Shown here piece by piece: positions 36,354 to 47,261 of a stretch of DNA of 64,000 nucleotides (the first letter of the stretch is position 1; each line of letters opens with the position of its first letter). The DNA is from Saccharothrix algeriensis. GTDB lineage: Bacteria > Actinomycetota > Actinomycetes > Mycobacteriales > Pseudonocardiaceae. The notes beneath the pieces are model-generated. The model was not told the origin of the DNA. It did no database searches and worked only from the letters and a program-made list of their open reading frames with translations. The translations under genes and the position numbers were made by a program. The stretch is from positions 2,886,001 through 2,950,000 of the forward strand of contig NZ_JAFBCL010000001.1 in NCBI RefSeq assembly GCF_016907655.1. The letters run 5' to 3'.

Positions 36354-38882
36354 TTGACCGCCGAGGCCCTCCCCGCCGATCTTCGCCGTGCGATCGTCCA
36401 ACTGGCGCGCACACCGCGCCTGCTGGTCGCCTGCGACTACGACGGGACACTGGCTCCGATCGTGGCCAACCCTGAGGACGCCCGCCCGCTGCCCGAGTCG
36501 GTGGGCGCGCTGCGCTCCCTGGCCGGGCTGCACGAGACCACGACGGCGGTGATCTCCGGCCGCGCCCTGCGGGACCTGGCGACGCTGTCCCGACTGCCGT
36601 CCGAGGTGCACCTGGTCGGCTCGCACGGATCCGAGTTCGACGTCGGCTTCGTGCACGCGCTCGACGCCGACGCGCGCACCCTGCACCGCCGGCTGGAAGC
36701 CGAACTGGAGGTGATCGTCGAAGGCCACGAGGGCGTCGCCCTGGAGGTCAAGCCCGCGAGCATCGCGGTGCACGTGCGGCGCGCCGAACCCACCGTGGGG
36801 GAGCGGGTTCTCGACGCCGTGCGCGGTGGTCCGTGCACCTGGGACGGCGTGCAGGTGACCGAGGGCAAGGCCGTGGTGGAGCTGGCCGTGGTGCAGACGG
36901 ACAAGGGCCATGCCCTCGACGTCCTGCGCCACCGCGTGTCGGCCACGGCCGCCGTCTTCGTCGGCGACGACGTGACCGACGAGAAGGCGTTCGCCCGGCT
37001 GACCGGCCCCGACGTGGGCATCAAGGTCGGCGACGGCGAGTCGCTGGCCGGGTACCACATCGGCGACACCCTGGACGTGGCCACCGTGCTCGCGTTCCTG
37101 CTGGAGGAGCGCCGCGCGTGGCTGCACGGCGACCAGGCGGTGCCGATCGAGCGGCTGACCATGCTGGCCAACGAGCGGTCCGTCGCGCTGCTCACGCCCG
37201 ACGCGCGGGTGAACTGGCTGTGCCACCCCGAGCCGGACTCGGCGGCGGTGTTCGCCGACCTGCTCGGCGGCCCGGCGGCCGGCCACTTCTCCATCAAGCC
37301 CGAGCACGGCTCGCTGCCCCTGGGCCAGCGGTACGTGCCGGGCACGATGATCGTGGAGACCCGGTGGTCGCGCCTGCTGGTGACCGACTACCTGGACCAC
37401 GACCTGGCCTCGCACCGCACGGACCTGGTGCGGCGCATCTCCGGCTCGACCGACGCGGTGGTCACCTTCGCGCCGCGGCCCGAGTTCGGCCAGGTGCCGG
37501 TGCGGCTGCTGCGCGAGCGCGACGGGCTGCGGATCGTCGGCACCTCCGACCCGATGGTGCTGCGGTCGCCGGGCGTGGACTGGGAGATCACCTCCGACGG
37601 CGTCCAGGAGACCGCGACGGCCGTCGTGCGGCCCCGGGAGGGCGCGACGATCCTGCTGGAGCTGCGCTGCGGCACGGACGACCTGTCCGAGGCCACCCTC
37701 GGCGAGCCCGAGCGCCGGGCCCGCGCGGGCTCGTTCTGGTCGGACTGGGCGGCGACGCTCAAGGTCCCGCCGGTGGAGTCCGAGCTGGTGCTGCGCTCGG
37801 CGCTGACGCTCAAGGGCCTCGTGCACCACGAGACCGGCGCCATCATGGCGGCGGCCACCACCTCGCTGCCCGAGGAGCTGGGCGGCATCCGCAACTGGGA
37901 CTACCGGTACTGCTGGCTGCGCGACGCGGCGCTGACCGCGCAGGCGCTGGTGTCGGTGGGGTCGCTGGGCGAGGCGGAGTCGTTCCTGCGCTGGGTGCAC
38001 GGCGTGCTGGCCACGCTGCCCGGCCCGGAGCGGCTGCACCCGCTGTACACGCTGCAGGGCACCATGCTGGGCGCCGAGGCGGTCATCGACACCCTGCCGG
38101 GTTACGCGGGCTCACGGCCCGTGCGCGTCGGCAACCTCGCCAACCAGCAGGTTCAGCTGGACGTGTTCGGCCCGGTGGTGGACCTCGTCACGCAGCTCGC
38201 CGCGGCCCGCGGCACGCTGACCGACCAGGACTGGCTGATGGTGCAGGCGATGGCCGAGGCGGTCGCCCGCCGCTGGCACGAGCCCGACCACGGCATCTGG
38301 GAGGAGCGCCACGCGCCCCGGCACCACGTGTACTCCAAGGTCATGTGCTGGGTGACGCTGGACCGCGCGGTGTCGCTGGCCGAGACCTACGGCCGGGAGG
38401 TCGACCCGTCGTGGCCGGTGCTGCGCGACACGATCGCCAACGACGTGCTCAAGCACGGGTGGAGCGAGGAGGCGCAGTCGTTCACCACCGCGTACGACGG
38501 CGACGACCTGGACGCGGCCTCGCTGCACGTGGGGCTGTCCGGCCTGATCGACCCGGCCGACGACCGCTTCCAGGCCACCGTGACGGCGATCGAGGCGGAG
38601 CTGCGCTCCGGTTCGACCGTGTACCGGTACCGGCGCGACGACGGCCTGCCCGGTGACGAGGGCGGCTTCCACCTGTGCGCGGCGTGGATGATCGAGGCGT
38701 ACCTGCTCACCGGGCGGCGGACGGAGGCGGAGGAGCTGTTCGCGCAGATGGTCGACGCCGCCGGCCCGACCGGCCTGCTGCCCGAGGAGTACGACCCGAT
38801 CGCGGAGCGCTCCCTGGGCAACCACCCGCAGGCGTACAGCCACCTCGGCCTGATCCGCTGCGCGCAGCTGCTGGCGAGGTAG
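36354..38882 (+). CDS. otsB: Trehalose-6-phosphatase fused to GH15 glycoside hydrolase
   Basis: Bifunctional-looking protein of 842 aa. Residues about 20-250 are a HAD-type trehalose-6-phosphate phosphatase with DYDGT (Asp28/Asp30), VISGR, SHGSEFD and GDDVTDEKAF. Residues about 260-842 form a GH15 domain with RNWDYRYCWLRDA near residue 513 and the acidic pair Glu811/Glu812 in LLPEEYDP; some actinobacterial GH15 proteins are trehalases. All key residues look intact in both halves, so one chain could make trehalose and degrade it. TTG start after TTGAGGAGGGG. Second gene after otsA. Free-standing OtsB is about 260 aa. Confidence 0.9.
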   Translation: MTAEALPADLRRAIVQLARTPRLLVACDYDGTLAPIVANPEDARPLPESVGALRSLAGLHETTTAVISGRALRDLATLSRLPSEVHLVGSHGSEFDVGFVHALDADARTLHRRLEAELEVIVEGHEGVALEVKPASIAVHVRRAEPTVGERVLDAVRGGPCTWDGVQVTEGKAVVELAVVQTDKGHALDVLRHRVSATAAVFVGDDVTDEKAFARLTGPDVGIKVGDGESLAGYHIGDTLDVATVLAFLLEERRAWLHGDQAVPIERLTMLANERSVALLTPDARVNWLCHPEPDSAAVFADLLGGPAAGHFSIKPEHGSLPLGQRYVPGTMIVETRWSRLLVTDYLDHDLASHRTDLVRRISGSTDAVVTFAPRPEFGQVPVRLLRERDGLRIVGTSDPMVLRSPGVDWEITSDGVQETATAVVRPREGATILLELRCGTDDLSEATLGEPERRARAGSFWSDWAATLKVPPVESELVLRSALTLKGLVHHETGAIMAAATTSLPEELGGIRNWDYRYCWLRDAALTAQALVSVGSLGEAESFLRWVHGVLATLPGPERLHPLYTLQGTMLGAEAVIDTLPGYAGSRPVRVGNLANQQVQLDVFGPVVDLVTQLAAARGTLTDQDWLMVQAMAEAVARRWHEPDHGIWEERHAPRHHVYSKVMCWVTLDRAVSLAETYGREVDPSWPVLRDTIANDVLKHGWSEEAQSFTTAYDGDDLDAASLHVGLSGLIDPADDRFQATVTAIEAELRSGSTVYRYRRDDGLPGDEGGFHLCAAWMIEAYLLTGRRTEAEELFAQMVDAAGPTGLLPEEYDPIAERSLGNHPQAYSHLGLIRCAQLLAR

Positions 38883-38888
38883 CGCCGC

Positions 38889-38918
38889 GTGCGGCCCCGG
38901 CGCGCGTCGGGGCCGCAC
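38889..38918. terminator. Bidirectional terminator between otsB-GH15 and radA
   Basis: A 10-bp perfect stem GTGCGGCCCC/GGGGCCGCAC sits 6 nt after the otsB stop and 78 nt beyond the convergent radA stop. Confidence 0.7.
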
Positions 38919-38996
38919 GCAGCGGCGGGGGCGCCCGGCCCCCGTCCACACCGTTGTCCACACCCGTGGACAACTCGAACAAGCGTTCGATTCAGC

Positions 38997-40373
38997 TCAT
39001 TTCCGCAGCTTGAGCAGGTGCAGCGCCTCCACGAGGTCGTGCGCCACCAGCGCCCGCGTCTCCGGCGGCAGCGGCCCGGCGTCCGGCGGCACCAGCGCCT
39101 TGGTGTAGCCCAGCCGGGCCGCCTCGGTGAGCCTGCGCCCCACGCCGTTCACCCGCCGCAGCTCGCCCGACAGCCCGACCTCGCCGACCACCACCAGGTC
39201 GTGCGGCAGCGGCTGGTCGGTCGCCGCGGAGGCCACCGCCAGCGCCACCGCCAGGTCGACCGCGGGCTCCACCAGCCGCATCCCGCCGACCGTGGCGGTG
39301 AACACGTCCTTGTTGTGCAGCGACATCCGCCCGCGCTTCTCCAGCACGGCCAGCGCCATCGCGACCCGCGCCGAGTCCAGCCCGCTGACCGCGCGCCGCG
39401 GCGACGGCAGGTTGGTCGCCGTCACCAGGGCCTGCACCTCGCCCAGCATCGGCCGCTTGCCCTCCACGACCACCGTCACGGCCGTCCCGGTGACGTCCTG
39501 GTCCCGCCGGTTGAGGAACAGCCCGGACGGGTCCGGCACGCCCACGATCCCGTCGTCGCGCAGCTCGAAGCAGCCCACCTCGTCGGCCGGGCCGTACCGG
39601 TTCTTGACGCCCCGCACCAGCCGCAGGCTGGAGTGCCGGTCCCCCTCGAACTGGAGCACCACGTCGACCAGGTGCTCCAGCACCCGCGGCCCGGCCACCG
39701 AGCCGTCCTTGGTGACGTGCCCCACCAGCACGATGGGCAGCCCGCGCTCCTTGGCCAGCGCCACCAGGCCCGTCGTCACAGCGCGGACCTGCGTCACCCC
39801 GCCCGGCGTGCCGTCCACCTCGGGCGAGGACATGGTCTGCACCGAGTCGACGATCAGCACACCGGGCCGCACCGCCTCCACCTGCCCGAGCACCGCCCCC
39901 AGGTCGCTCTCGGCGGCCAGGTACATCTGCCCGTGGATGTTGCCGGTCCGCTCGGCCCGCAGGCGCACCTGGCCCGCCGACTCCTCACCGGTGATGTAGA
40001 GCGAGGGCACCGCGCCCTTCACCGCCCACTGGTAGGCGACCTCCAGCAGCAGCGTCGACTTGCCCACGCCCGGCTCGCCGGCCAGCAGCACGACCGCGCC
40101 GGGCACCAGCCCGCCGCCCAGCACCCGGTCCAGCTCGGCGACCCCGGTGCGCCGGGCCCGCGCGGACTCGACGTCGACCTCGCCGATCGGCCGCGCCGGC
40201 GAGCTGGGCGCGCCCGCCACCAGCCGCGTGGCCGCCGACCGGCTGACGCCGCGCTCCTCGACGGTGCCCCAAGCCTGGCACTCGGGGCAGCGCCCCACCC
40301 ACTTGGCCACCTCGTGCCCGCACTCGGCGCACCGGTAGCTCGTCGCCTTGGCCACCCGCCCGTTCTTCACCAC
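38997..40373 (-). CDS. radA: DNA repair protein RadA/Sms
   Basis: RecA-like branch-migration helicase for recombinational repair, 458 aa. N-terminal zinc finger CAEC...CPEC (about residues 15-35), Walker [10 protein letters not shown] near residue 100, the RadA-specific KNRYGP motif, and a C-terminal Lon-protease-like domain. Start at GTG 40373 or the in-frame GTG 40355, which gives the conserved MAK N-terminus; no clear ribosome binding site decides. First of the radA-lpqE-carD block known from mycobacteria. Confidence 0.93.
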   Translation of the reverse strand: MVKNGRVAKATSYRCAECGHEVAKWVGRCPECQAWGTVEERGVSRSAATRLVAGAPSSPARPIGEVDVESARARRTGVAELDRVLGGGLVPGAVVLLAGEPGVGKSTLLLEVAYQWAVKGAVPSLYITGEESAGQVRLRAERTGNIHGQMYLAAESDLGAVLGQVEAVRPGVLIVDSVQTMSSPEVDGTPGGVTQVRAVTTGLVALAKERGLPIVLVGHVTKDGSVAGPRVLEHLVDVVLQFEGDRHSSLRLVRGVKNRYGPADEVGCFELRDDGIVGVPDPSGLFLNRRDQDVTGTAVTVVVEGKRPMLGEVQALVTATNLPSPRRAVSGLDSARVAMALAVLEKRGRMSLHNKDVFTATVGGMRLVEPAVDLAVALAVASAATDQPLPHDLVVVGEVGLSGELRRVNGVGRRLTEAARLGYTKALVPPDAGPLPPETRALVAHDLVEALHLLKLRK

Positions 40374-40426
40374 CGACGCAGGCTAACCACCGCCACCGAC
40401 ACCGCCGCGCGGCGGTGGACGGCGAA

Positions 40427-40457
40427 GAACCCGCCACGCGCGGCGCGCGGCGGGTTC
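40427..40457 (-). terminator. Terminator of the lpqE-like gene
   Basis: Stem GAACCCGCC/GGCGGGTTC with a 13-nt GC loop, 26 nt beyond the stop codon at 40483 on the minus strand. Confidence 0.6.
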
Positions 40458-40482
40458 CCCGGTGCGGTGCGGGAGCGCGCGG

Positions 40483-41292
40483 TCAGTGCCCGGAGGACGG
40501 TTCCGAGCGCGGGTCGGGCGAGGCGCCGATCGGCAGCTCCAGCGTGAGCGGGCCGGCCTTCTCGAACAGGAACGTCACCCGGATGGTCTGCCCCGGCCGC
40601 AGGTCCCGGGTCAGGTCCTTGAGGACGATGGCGACCCGGCCGGGCTCGCCCGTGATGTCCGCCGAGGACGAGGGCTTGTTGCCCGGCGTCGTCGGGAACA
40701 CCGAGCTGACGCCGCCCTGGCCCGCCGTGGGCGTGGACCGCGACGACGACGCGGACCCGGACTGGGACCCGGTCGTGGTGGTGGGCGTGGTCGTCGTGGT
40801 CGGGGCGCCGGAGGTCGGCGACGAGGCCGACGACGTCGACGAGGCCGAGCCGGTCGGCGACGAGGCCGAGGACTTCGGGGTCGTGGTCGACCCCTGGCCC
40901 GACTCGTCGTCCTGGTCGGAGCCGGCGGCGATCGCCGTGCCGGGCTCGAGGTCCACGTCGCCGGTGATCTCGGCGTTCCCGCGGCTGCCGTCGCTGGTCA
41001 CCGACAGCAGCTTGTCGGCCTGCAGCGGGTCGTTGTTGGCGATCGCGACGATGACGGGCGCGTCGTCGCCCTCGCGGTAGTGGCCCTCGGCGACCGGGAA
41101 CCGGAACTGCGCGTCGCGGACGGCGATCGCGCCGACCCCGCCGCTCGCCCCGTTGACCGCGGCCACCTGGGTGTCGGTCTGGGTGACCTGGCCAGCGCTG
41201 CAACCGGCGACGGCCAGGGCGAGGCCCGTCGCCGCTGCGGCCACGACGACCAGGCGACGAGGCGCTGGGGACTTCTGCTCTGCGCGACCCAC
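40483..41292 (-). CDS. LpqE-like secreted lipoprotein with Ser/Thr-rich insert
   Basis: Lipoprotein of 269 aa; signal peptide ends in AVAGC with Cys31. An immunoglobulin-like domain is split by a low-complexity insert of about 85 residues rich in Ser, Thr, Pro and Asp (about 120-205). The domain arrangement and position between radA and carD match mycobacterial lpqE (PCuAC-like fold, role uncertain). The GTG at 41292 has a GGAAGGA site; the frame continues upstream without homology. The insert makes it longer than LpqE (about 180 aa). Confidence 0.65.
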   Translation of the reverse strand: MGRAEQKSPAPRRLVVVAAAATGLALAVAGCSAGQVTQTDTQVAAVNGASGGVGAIAVRDAQFRFPVAEGHYREGDDAPVIVAIANNDPLQADKLLSVTSDGSRGNAEITGDVDLEPGTAIAAGSDQDDESGQGSTTTPKSSASSPTGSASSTSSASSPTSGAPTTTTTPTTTTGSQSGSASSSRSTPTAGQGGVSSVFPTTPGNKPSSSADITGEPGRVAIVLKDLTRDLRPGQTIRVTFLFEKAGPLTLELPIGASPDPRSEPSSGH

Positions 41293-41591
41293 GGCTGCTC
41301 GGATCCTTCCGGTGTGCTGGCTGGGCGGGTCGTCACCGGCCGTAGCACCGGTCGACCACCAGTCCAGGAGCCTAACCGGATCGCCGATCACCCACCTCAC
41401 GTGGTGCCCCGCAGCCGATCCCGCCGCCCGGCGGCGTCCACAGTGGAGCAAGATCGACCTCGTCCGTTGCACGACGGCAGGGTGTTTGTCAACCCCCGCG
41501 CAGCCCTGACCTGCGCTAACCGATCTCCGGACGCCGAAGAGGGGATTGCTCGGCGTGTTAGGATGGGGTTAGCGAAAGGGGCAGAGGACAC

Positions 41592-42080
41592 ATGGTTTTC
41601 AAGGTCGGAGAGACCGTCGTCTACCCGCACCACGGTGCCGCTCTCATCGAAGCGATCGAGACTCGTGTGATCAGGGGCGAGGAGAAGAAGTACCTCGTCC
41701 TCAAGGTTGCCCAGGGTGACCTCACGGTCCGCGTCCCCGCCGACAACGCCGAGATCGTCGGCGTGCGCGACGTCGTCGGCCAGGAGGGTCTCGACCGGGT
41801 CTTCGAGGTCTTGCGCGCTCCTCACACCGAGGAGCCGACCAACTGGTCCCGGCGGTACAAGGCCAACCTGGAGAAGCTCGCGTCCGGTGACGTGAACAAG
41901 GTGGCCGAAGTGGTGCGCGACCTCTGGCGGCGCGAGAAGGATCGCGGTCTGTCCGCTGGTGAGAAGCGGATGCTGGCGAAGGCTCGGCAGATACTGGTCA
42001 GCGAACTGGCGCTCGCGGAGGGCACCGACGAGGACAAGGCGGAGGTCCTCCTCGACGAGGTCCTCGCCACCGCGTCCTGA
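41592..42080 (+). CDS. carD: CarD-family RNA polymerase-binding regulator
   Basis: Essential-type transcription factor, 162 aa: N-terminal RNA-polymerase-interaction domain ([15 protein letters not shown]) and helical DNA-binding C-terminus with [13 protein letters not shown]. It stabilises open complexes at rRNA promoters in mycobacteria. ATG with AGAGGA. Promoter likely with -10 TAGGAT at 41559-41564. Divergent from lpqE; next genes are ispD and ispF. Confidence 0.95.
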   Translation: MVFKVGETVVYPHHGAALIEAIETRVIRGEEKKYLVLKVAQGDLTVRVPADNAEIVGVRDVVGQEGLDRVFEVLRAPHTEEPTNWSRRYKANLEKLASGDVNKVAEVVRDLWRREKDRGLSAGEKRMLAKARQILVSELALAEGTDEDKAEVLLDEVLATAS

Positions 42081-42115
42081 CCCTCGGCGCCCGTCCGAAG
42101 CAGAGATCCGCGAAC

Positions 42116-42808
42116 ATGGGTGTGGTCGCGCTCGTGCCCGCCGCGGGCCGGGGTGAGCGGCTGGGCTACGGCATGCCCAAGGCGCTCGTGCCGGTCGCCG
42201 GTGTTCCACTGCTGGTGCGCGCGGTGCGCGGCTTGTTCGAGTCGGGTTGCGTGCGGCACGTCGTGATCGCCGCGCCGCCCTCCGATGTGGACGTCGTGAA
42301 CACCGTCACCGCCCCGCTGGCCCCGGCCGGCGGGGCGGTGCACGTCGTGCCCGGCGGCGCGGAGCGCTCGGACTCGGTGCGGTCGGCGCTGGTCCACGCG
42401 CTGCGCGCGATCCCGGGCACCACGGTCGTGCTGGTGCACGACGCCGCCCGCGCGTTCACGCCGCCGGAGGTGGTCCGGGCCGTGGTCGAGGCGGTGCGGG
42501 CGGGCAACCCGGCGGTCGTCCCGGTGCTGCCGGTGGTGGACACGGTCAAGGAGGTCGACGCCGGTGGCCTGGTCGTCGCCACCCCGGACCGCTCCGCCCT
42601 GCGCGTCGTGCAGACGCCCCAGGGCTTCGACGCCCGGGTGCTGCTGCGCGCGCACGAAGCGGCCTCGTCCGCGACCGACGACGCGGGCCTGGTGGAGCGC
42701 CTGGGTGTGAAGGTCGCCACGGTGCCCGGCCACCAGGACGCCATGAAGATCACCACTCCGTTCGACCTGGCGGTCGCGGAGGCACTGCTCGCGGGAGGCG
42801 GGGCGTGA
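42116..42808 (+). CDS. ispD: 2-C-methyl-D-erythritol 4-phosphate cytidylyltransferase IspD
   Basis: MEP-pathway enzyme, 230 aa, forming CDP-methylerythritol for isoprenoid precursors. Nucleotide-binding loop [10 protein letters not shown] and MPKALVPV, then HDAARAF and [11 protein letters not shown] at 42116, 35 nt after carD. Its stop overlaps the ispF start (GTGA), so both are translationally coupled. Confidence 0.95.
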   Translation: MGVVALVPAAGRGERLGYGMPKALVPVAGVPLLVRAVRGLFESGCVRHVVIAAPPSDVDVVNTVTAPLAPAGGAVHVVPGGAERSDSVRSALVHALRAIPGTTVVLVHDAARAFTPPEVVRAVVEAVRAGNPAVVPVLPVVDTVKEVDAGGLVVATPDRSALRVVQTPQGFDARVLLRAHEAASSATDDAGLVERLGVKVATVPGHQDAMKITTPFDLAVAEALLAGGGA

Positions 42809-43272
42809 GGGTCGGCATCGGCTCCGACGTGCACCGGGTGGAACCCGGCCGGGACTGCTGGCTGGCGGGCCTGCGCTGGGAGGGCGCGGACGGCTGCGCG
42901 GGCCACTCCGACGGCGACGTCGCCGCGCACGCCCTGTGCGACGCGCTGCTGTCGGCCGCCGGGCTGGGCGACCTGGGCTCCGTCTTCGGCACCAGCGACC
43001 CGCGCTGGTCCGGCGAGCACGGCGTGGAGTTCCTGGCCGAGGTGCGCCGCCTGCTCGCCGGCGCGGGCCTGCGGGTGGGCAACGCGGCCGTGCAGGTGAT
43101 CGGCAACGCGCCGCGGATCGGCAAGCGCCGCGACGAGGCGCAGCGGGTGCTCTCGGCGGCCGTCGGCGGTCCCGTCTCGGTCAGCGGGACGACCACGGAC
43201 GGCCTCGGCCTCACCGGGCGCGGCGAGGGCATCGCCGCCATCGCCACCGCGCTGGTCGTGCCGCTAGCCTGA
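42805..43272 (+). CDS. ispF: 2-C-methyl-D-erythritol 2,4-cyclodiphosphate synthase IspF
   Basis: 155-residue trimeric MEP-pathway cyclase. Zinc ligands in SDVHR and the loop [19 protein letters not shown], followed by [14 protein letters not shown] near the C-terminus. GTG overlaps the ispD stop. In mycobacteria cysS follows directly; here two genes and a repeat intervene. Confidence 0.95.
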   Translation: MRVGIGSDVHRVEPGRDCWLAGLRWEGADGCAGHSDGDVAAHALCDALLSAAGLGDLGSVFGTSDPRWSGEHGVEFLAEVRRLLAGAGLRVGNAAVQVIGNAPRIGKRRDEAQRVLSAAVGGPVSVSGTTTDGLGLTGRGEGIAAIATALVVPLA

Positions 43273-43277
43273 GGCGC

Positions 43278-43673
43278 ATGGCGATCACCCTCAACCCGGC
43301 CGTGCGCGCCCTGGTGGACGGCAGGAACTACGCCACCATCTCCACCCTGAACCCCGACGGCAGCCCGCAGAGCTCCGTCATGTGGATCACCAGGGACGGC
43401 GACGACCTGATCTTCTCCACGCTGCGCGACCGCCGGAAGGAGCGCAACCTGCGCCGCGACCCGCGGGCCAGCGTCAGCGTGTGGAGCAGCGAGAACCCCG
43501 AGGTCTACGCGGAGATCCGGGGCACCGTGACGATCACCGACGACACCGGCCACGCCGTGGTGGACGCCCTGTCGCACAAGTACCTCGGCAAGCCCTACCC
43601 GGAGGAGGACCCCGCCCTCGTGCGCGTGGTGCTCCGCCTGACCCCGACGAAGGTCACCGGCCACGCCGCCTAG
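43278..43673 (+). CDS. PPOX-class F420- or FMN-dependent split-barrel protein
   Basis: 131-residue split-beta-barrel protein resembling mycobacterial F420-binding PPOX reductases (YATISTLNPDGSPQSSVMW, RKERNLRRDPRASVSV). Likely binds F420 or a flavin; substrate unknown. ATG 6 nt after ispF, so probably in the same transcript. Followed by the 43.8-kb repeat hairpin. Confidence 0.8.
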   Translation: MAITLNPAVRALVDGRNYATISTLNPDGSPQSSVMWITRDGDDLIFSTLRDRRKERNLRRDPRASVSVWSSENPEVYAEIRGTVTITDDTGHAVVDALSHKYLGKPYPEEDPALVRVVLRLTPTKVTGHAA

Positions 43674-43732
43674 CAACCGCCCGCACGAGCCCACCTGCAC
43701 GAGCGGTGCGCCGCCGGCGCGGTCCGGTGCCC

Positions 43733-43902
43733 TCGTGTTCTCCCCGTATGGCCTGCCCGCAGGGCGACCGCGCTTGTCGTGGCAGGTCAAGCGCGCTTTT
43801 CGCTTGACCTGCCACGACCAGGGTGGTGGTCTTCGACAGGCCGTGCGGGGAGAACACGACCGCTCTTCCTCCTCCTTGGCGGCCTGCCCGTCCGGCGAGG
43901 AC
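43733..43902 (+). repeat. Long-hairpin repeat, type 2, copy 1
   Basis: Outer arms TCGTGTTCTCCCCG (43733) and CGGGGAGAACACGA (ending 43859) enclose an inner hairpin: arms 43776-43792 and 43802-43818 (17 bp perfect, TCGTGGCAGGTCAAGC) around the loop GCGCTTTTC. A 31-bp flank at 43872-43902 starting CTCCTTGGCGGCCTGCC is identical in the 63.3-kb copy. It fills most of the 343-nt gap between the PPOX and HAD genes. Confidence 0.88.
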
Positions 43903-43988
43903 GCTTTTCGCCCTTCAGCCGGTCGCGATCGGGCCCCCGCAACGGGGCGTGTGTTGTATGTCTTGATCCTGTTCCAGCCCTTCAGCCA

Positions 43989-44004
43989 AGAGGTCCAGAC
44001 CACG
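43989..44004. promoter_or_regulatory. dre-like site immediately before the HAD gene
   Basis: AGAGGTCCAGACCACG carries the DasR core GGTCCAGACC, identical to the nagA site core, and ends 12 nt before the GTG of the HAD gene. Its placement at the ribosome/promoter region would allow strong repression. Confidence 0.6.
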
Positions 44005-44016
44005 TAACGTGCCGGT

Positions 44017-44631
44017 GTGACGATCCGCGCCGTCCTCTTCGACTTCTCCGGGACGCTCTTCCGCCTCGAGCACGACTCGCTGGCCGAGCACGCCGACCTG
44101 ATGCGCGCGCTGACCGCGCCGGTCGGCGTCGCCGAGGGCCTCGACATCGACCCGGACGAGTGGGCCCGCCGCGACCTCGACGGCGACCTGCACCGGGACC
44201 TGCACATCAAGGCCCTCACCGCCGCCGGCGCGCAGGACCCCGCCGACTTCTACGGCCGGCTGTGCAGCCCGCCGTTCTGGCAGCCCTACCCGGACACCGC
44301 GGCGGCCCTGGGCAGCGGGCTGCCGACGGCCGTGGTGAGCAACATCGCGTGGGACATCCGGGCCGTCTTCGCGCGCCACGGCGTGGAGGACCTGGTCGAC
44401 GAGTTCGTCCTGTCCTACGAGGTGGGCTCGGTCAAACCGGACCCGAAGATCTTCCAGGTGGCCTGCGAGCGGCTCGGGGTTCACCCGTCCGAGGCATTGA
44501 TGGTCGGCGACAGCGAGGAGGCCGACGGCGGCGCGGCGGCGATCGGCTGCCGGGTCGAGATCGTGCCGCCGCTGGAGACCGGCCAACGGCCCGACGCGCT
44601 GCTCCGGGTGCTGCGCGAGCACGCGGCATAG
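44017..44631 (+). CDS. HAD-superfamily hydrolase with DFSGTL motif
   Basis: Haloacid-dehalogenase-fold hydrolase, 204 aa, beta-phosphoglucomutase-like cap. Motif I is DFSGTL: the nucleophile Asp is kept but the usual second Asp (acid/base) is Ser. Motif II VSN, motif III Lys in GSVKPDPKIF and motif IV GDSEEAD are present. Such variants may act as dehalogenases or altered phosphatases. GTG start; a dre-like site precedes it, suggesting a sugar-phosphate substrate (inference). Inserted between ispF and cysS relative to mycobacteria. Confidence 0.82.
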   Translation: MTIRAVLFDFSGTLFRLEHDSLAEHADLMRALTAPVGVAEGLDIDPDEWARRDLDGDLHRDLHIKALTAAGAQDPADFYGRLCSPPFWQPYPDTAAALGSGLPTAVVSNIAWDIRAVFARHGVEDLVDEFVLSYEVGSVKPDPKIFQVACERLGVHPSEALMVGDSEEADGGAAAIGCRVEIVPPLETGQRPDALLRVLREHAA

Positions 44632-44700
44632 CGAACCGGCGCGGGGGCGACCGGCCGGTCGGCTCAACCCCGGGTGGTCGACGCCCGTACCATCTCGGGG

Positions 44701-46089
<1,389 letters not shown>

Positions 46090-46093
46090 CCTC

Positions 46094-47065
46094 GTGGCAG
46101 GGAACTCCAAGCGCCGGGGCGCGATGCGCAACCCCGGCTCCAAGAAGGGCGCGGTCGTCGGTTCCGGCGGGCAGAAGTCCAAGGGCCTGCAGGGCAAGGG
46201 ACCGACGCCGAAGGCGGCGGACCGCCCCAACCACCCGGCGTACAAGCGGGCGCAGGCGGGCGCGAAGGCCGAGCAGGCCCGCGACCGGCGCCGCAAGGCC
46301 GCCGAGAACGCGCCGGAGACGGTCGCGGGCCGCAACCCGGTCGTGGAGTGCCTGCGCGCGGGCATCCCGGCGACCGCGCTGTACGTGGCGCTGGGCATCG
46401 ACGCGGACGACCGGGTCGCCGAGGCCGTGCAGCTGGCGGCCGACCGCGGCATCTCGGTGCTGGAGGTGCAGCGGGGCGAGCTGGACCGCATCACCGGCGG
46501 CGCGGTGCACCAGGGGCTGGGCCTGCAGGTGCCGCCGTACGAGTACGCGCAGCCGCGCGACCTGCTCCGGATCGCCCGCGAGTCGGGCCGCCCGCCGCTG
46601 CTGGTGGCGCTGGACGGCGTGACGGACCCGCGCAACCTCGGCGCCGTGGTGCGCTCGGCGGCGGCGTTCGGCGCGCAGGGCGTGGTGCTGCCGCAGCGCC
46701 GCTCGGCGGGCATCACGGCCGTGGCCTGGCGGACCAGCGCGGGCACGGCGGCGCGGATGCCGATCGCGGTGGCCACCAACCTGACCCGGCAGCTGCGCGA
46801 GTGGGCCGACGAGGGCCTGATGGTCGTGGGCCTGGACGCGGACGGCACGGTCGACGTGGACGGGCTGGAGCTGGCCACCGGGCCGCTGGTGGTGGTCGTC
46901 GGCTCGGAGGGCCGCGGCCTGTCCCGGCTGGTGCGGGAGACCTGCGACCAGACCGTGTCGATCCCGATGGCGGCGGGCGTGGAGTCGCTGAACGCGTCGG
47001 TCGCGGCCGGCGTGGTGCTGGCGGAGGTCGCGCGGCGGCGGCGGCTGGACGTGGCCAAGCCCTGA
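46094..47065 (+). CDS. rlmB: 23S rRNA 2'-O-methyltransferase, TrmH/RlmB family
   Basis: SpoU-type methyltransferase, 323 aa. A Lys/Arg/Gly-rich tail of about 75 residues precedes a substrate-binding domain ([12 protein letters not shown]) and the knotted SAM domain with [20 protein letters not shown] and [12 protein letters not shown]. It probably methylates G2251-equivalent of 23S rRNA. GTG start. Same neighbour of cysS as in mycobacteria (Rv3579c). Confidence 0.92.
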   Translation: MAGNSKRRGAMRNPGSKKGAVVGSGGQKSKGLQGKGPTPKAADRPNHPAYKRAQAGAKAEQARDRRRKAAENAPETVAGRNPVVECLRAGIPATALYVALGIDADDRVAEAVQLAADRGISVLEVQRGELDRITGGAVHQGLGLQVPPYEYAQPRDLLRIARESGRPPLLVALDGVTDPRNLGAVVRSAAAFGAQGVVLPQRRSAGITAVAWRTSAGTAARMPIAVATNLTRQLREWADEGLMVVGLDADGTVDVDGLELATGPLVVVVGSEGRGLSRLVRETCDQTVSIPMAAGVESLNASVAAGVVLAEVARRRRLDVAKP

Positions 47066-47066
47066 C

Positions 47067-47108
47067 GGTCGGTGCGGTGGGGCCGCCGGGCGGACCCCAC
47101 CGCCGACC
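47067..47108 (+). terminator. Terminator after rlmB
   Basis: Arms GGTCGGTGCGGTGGGG and CCCCACCGCCGACC pair with a 2-nt bulge directly after the rlmB stop, ending the cysS-rlmB transcript. Confidence 0.65.
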
Positions 47109-47261
47109 GGTGTGGTGACGGCTCCCGCCCGATGCGGTGATCCGGCCGGTCCGGGGCCGTCGGCGCGGTGACGGCCGGTGCGGTGCAGGCCGGTGTGACC
47201 CCGACCGGTTTGTCACCCGATCGGCCACTTCGGCGACGGCGGCCGGATAAAGTTCCCCGCG

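Noticed and set aside
41535-41564. Full sigma-70 promoter of carD
   Set aside because: A -10-like TAGGAT is present, but no convincing -35 at the right spacing, so it is mentioned only with the gene.
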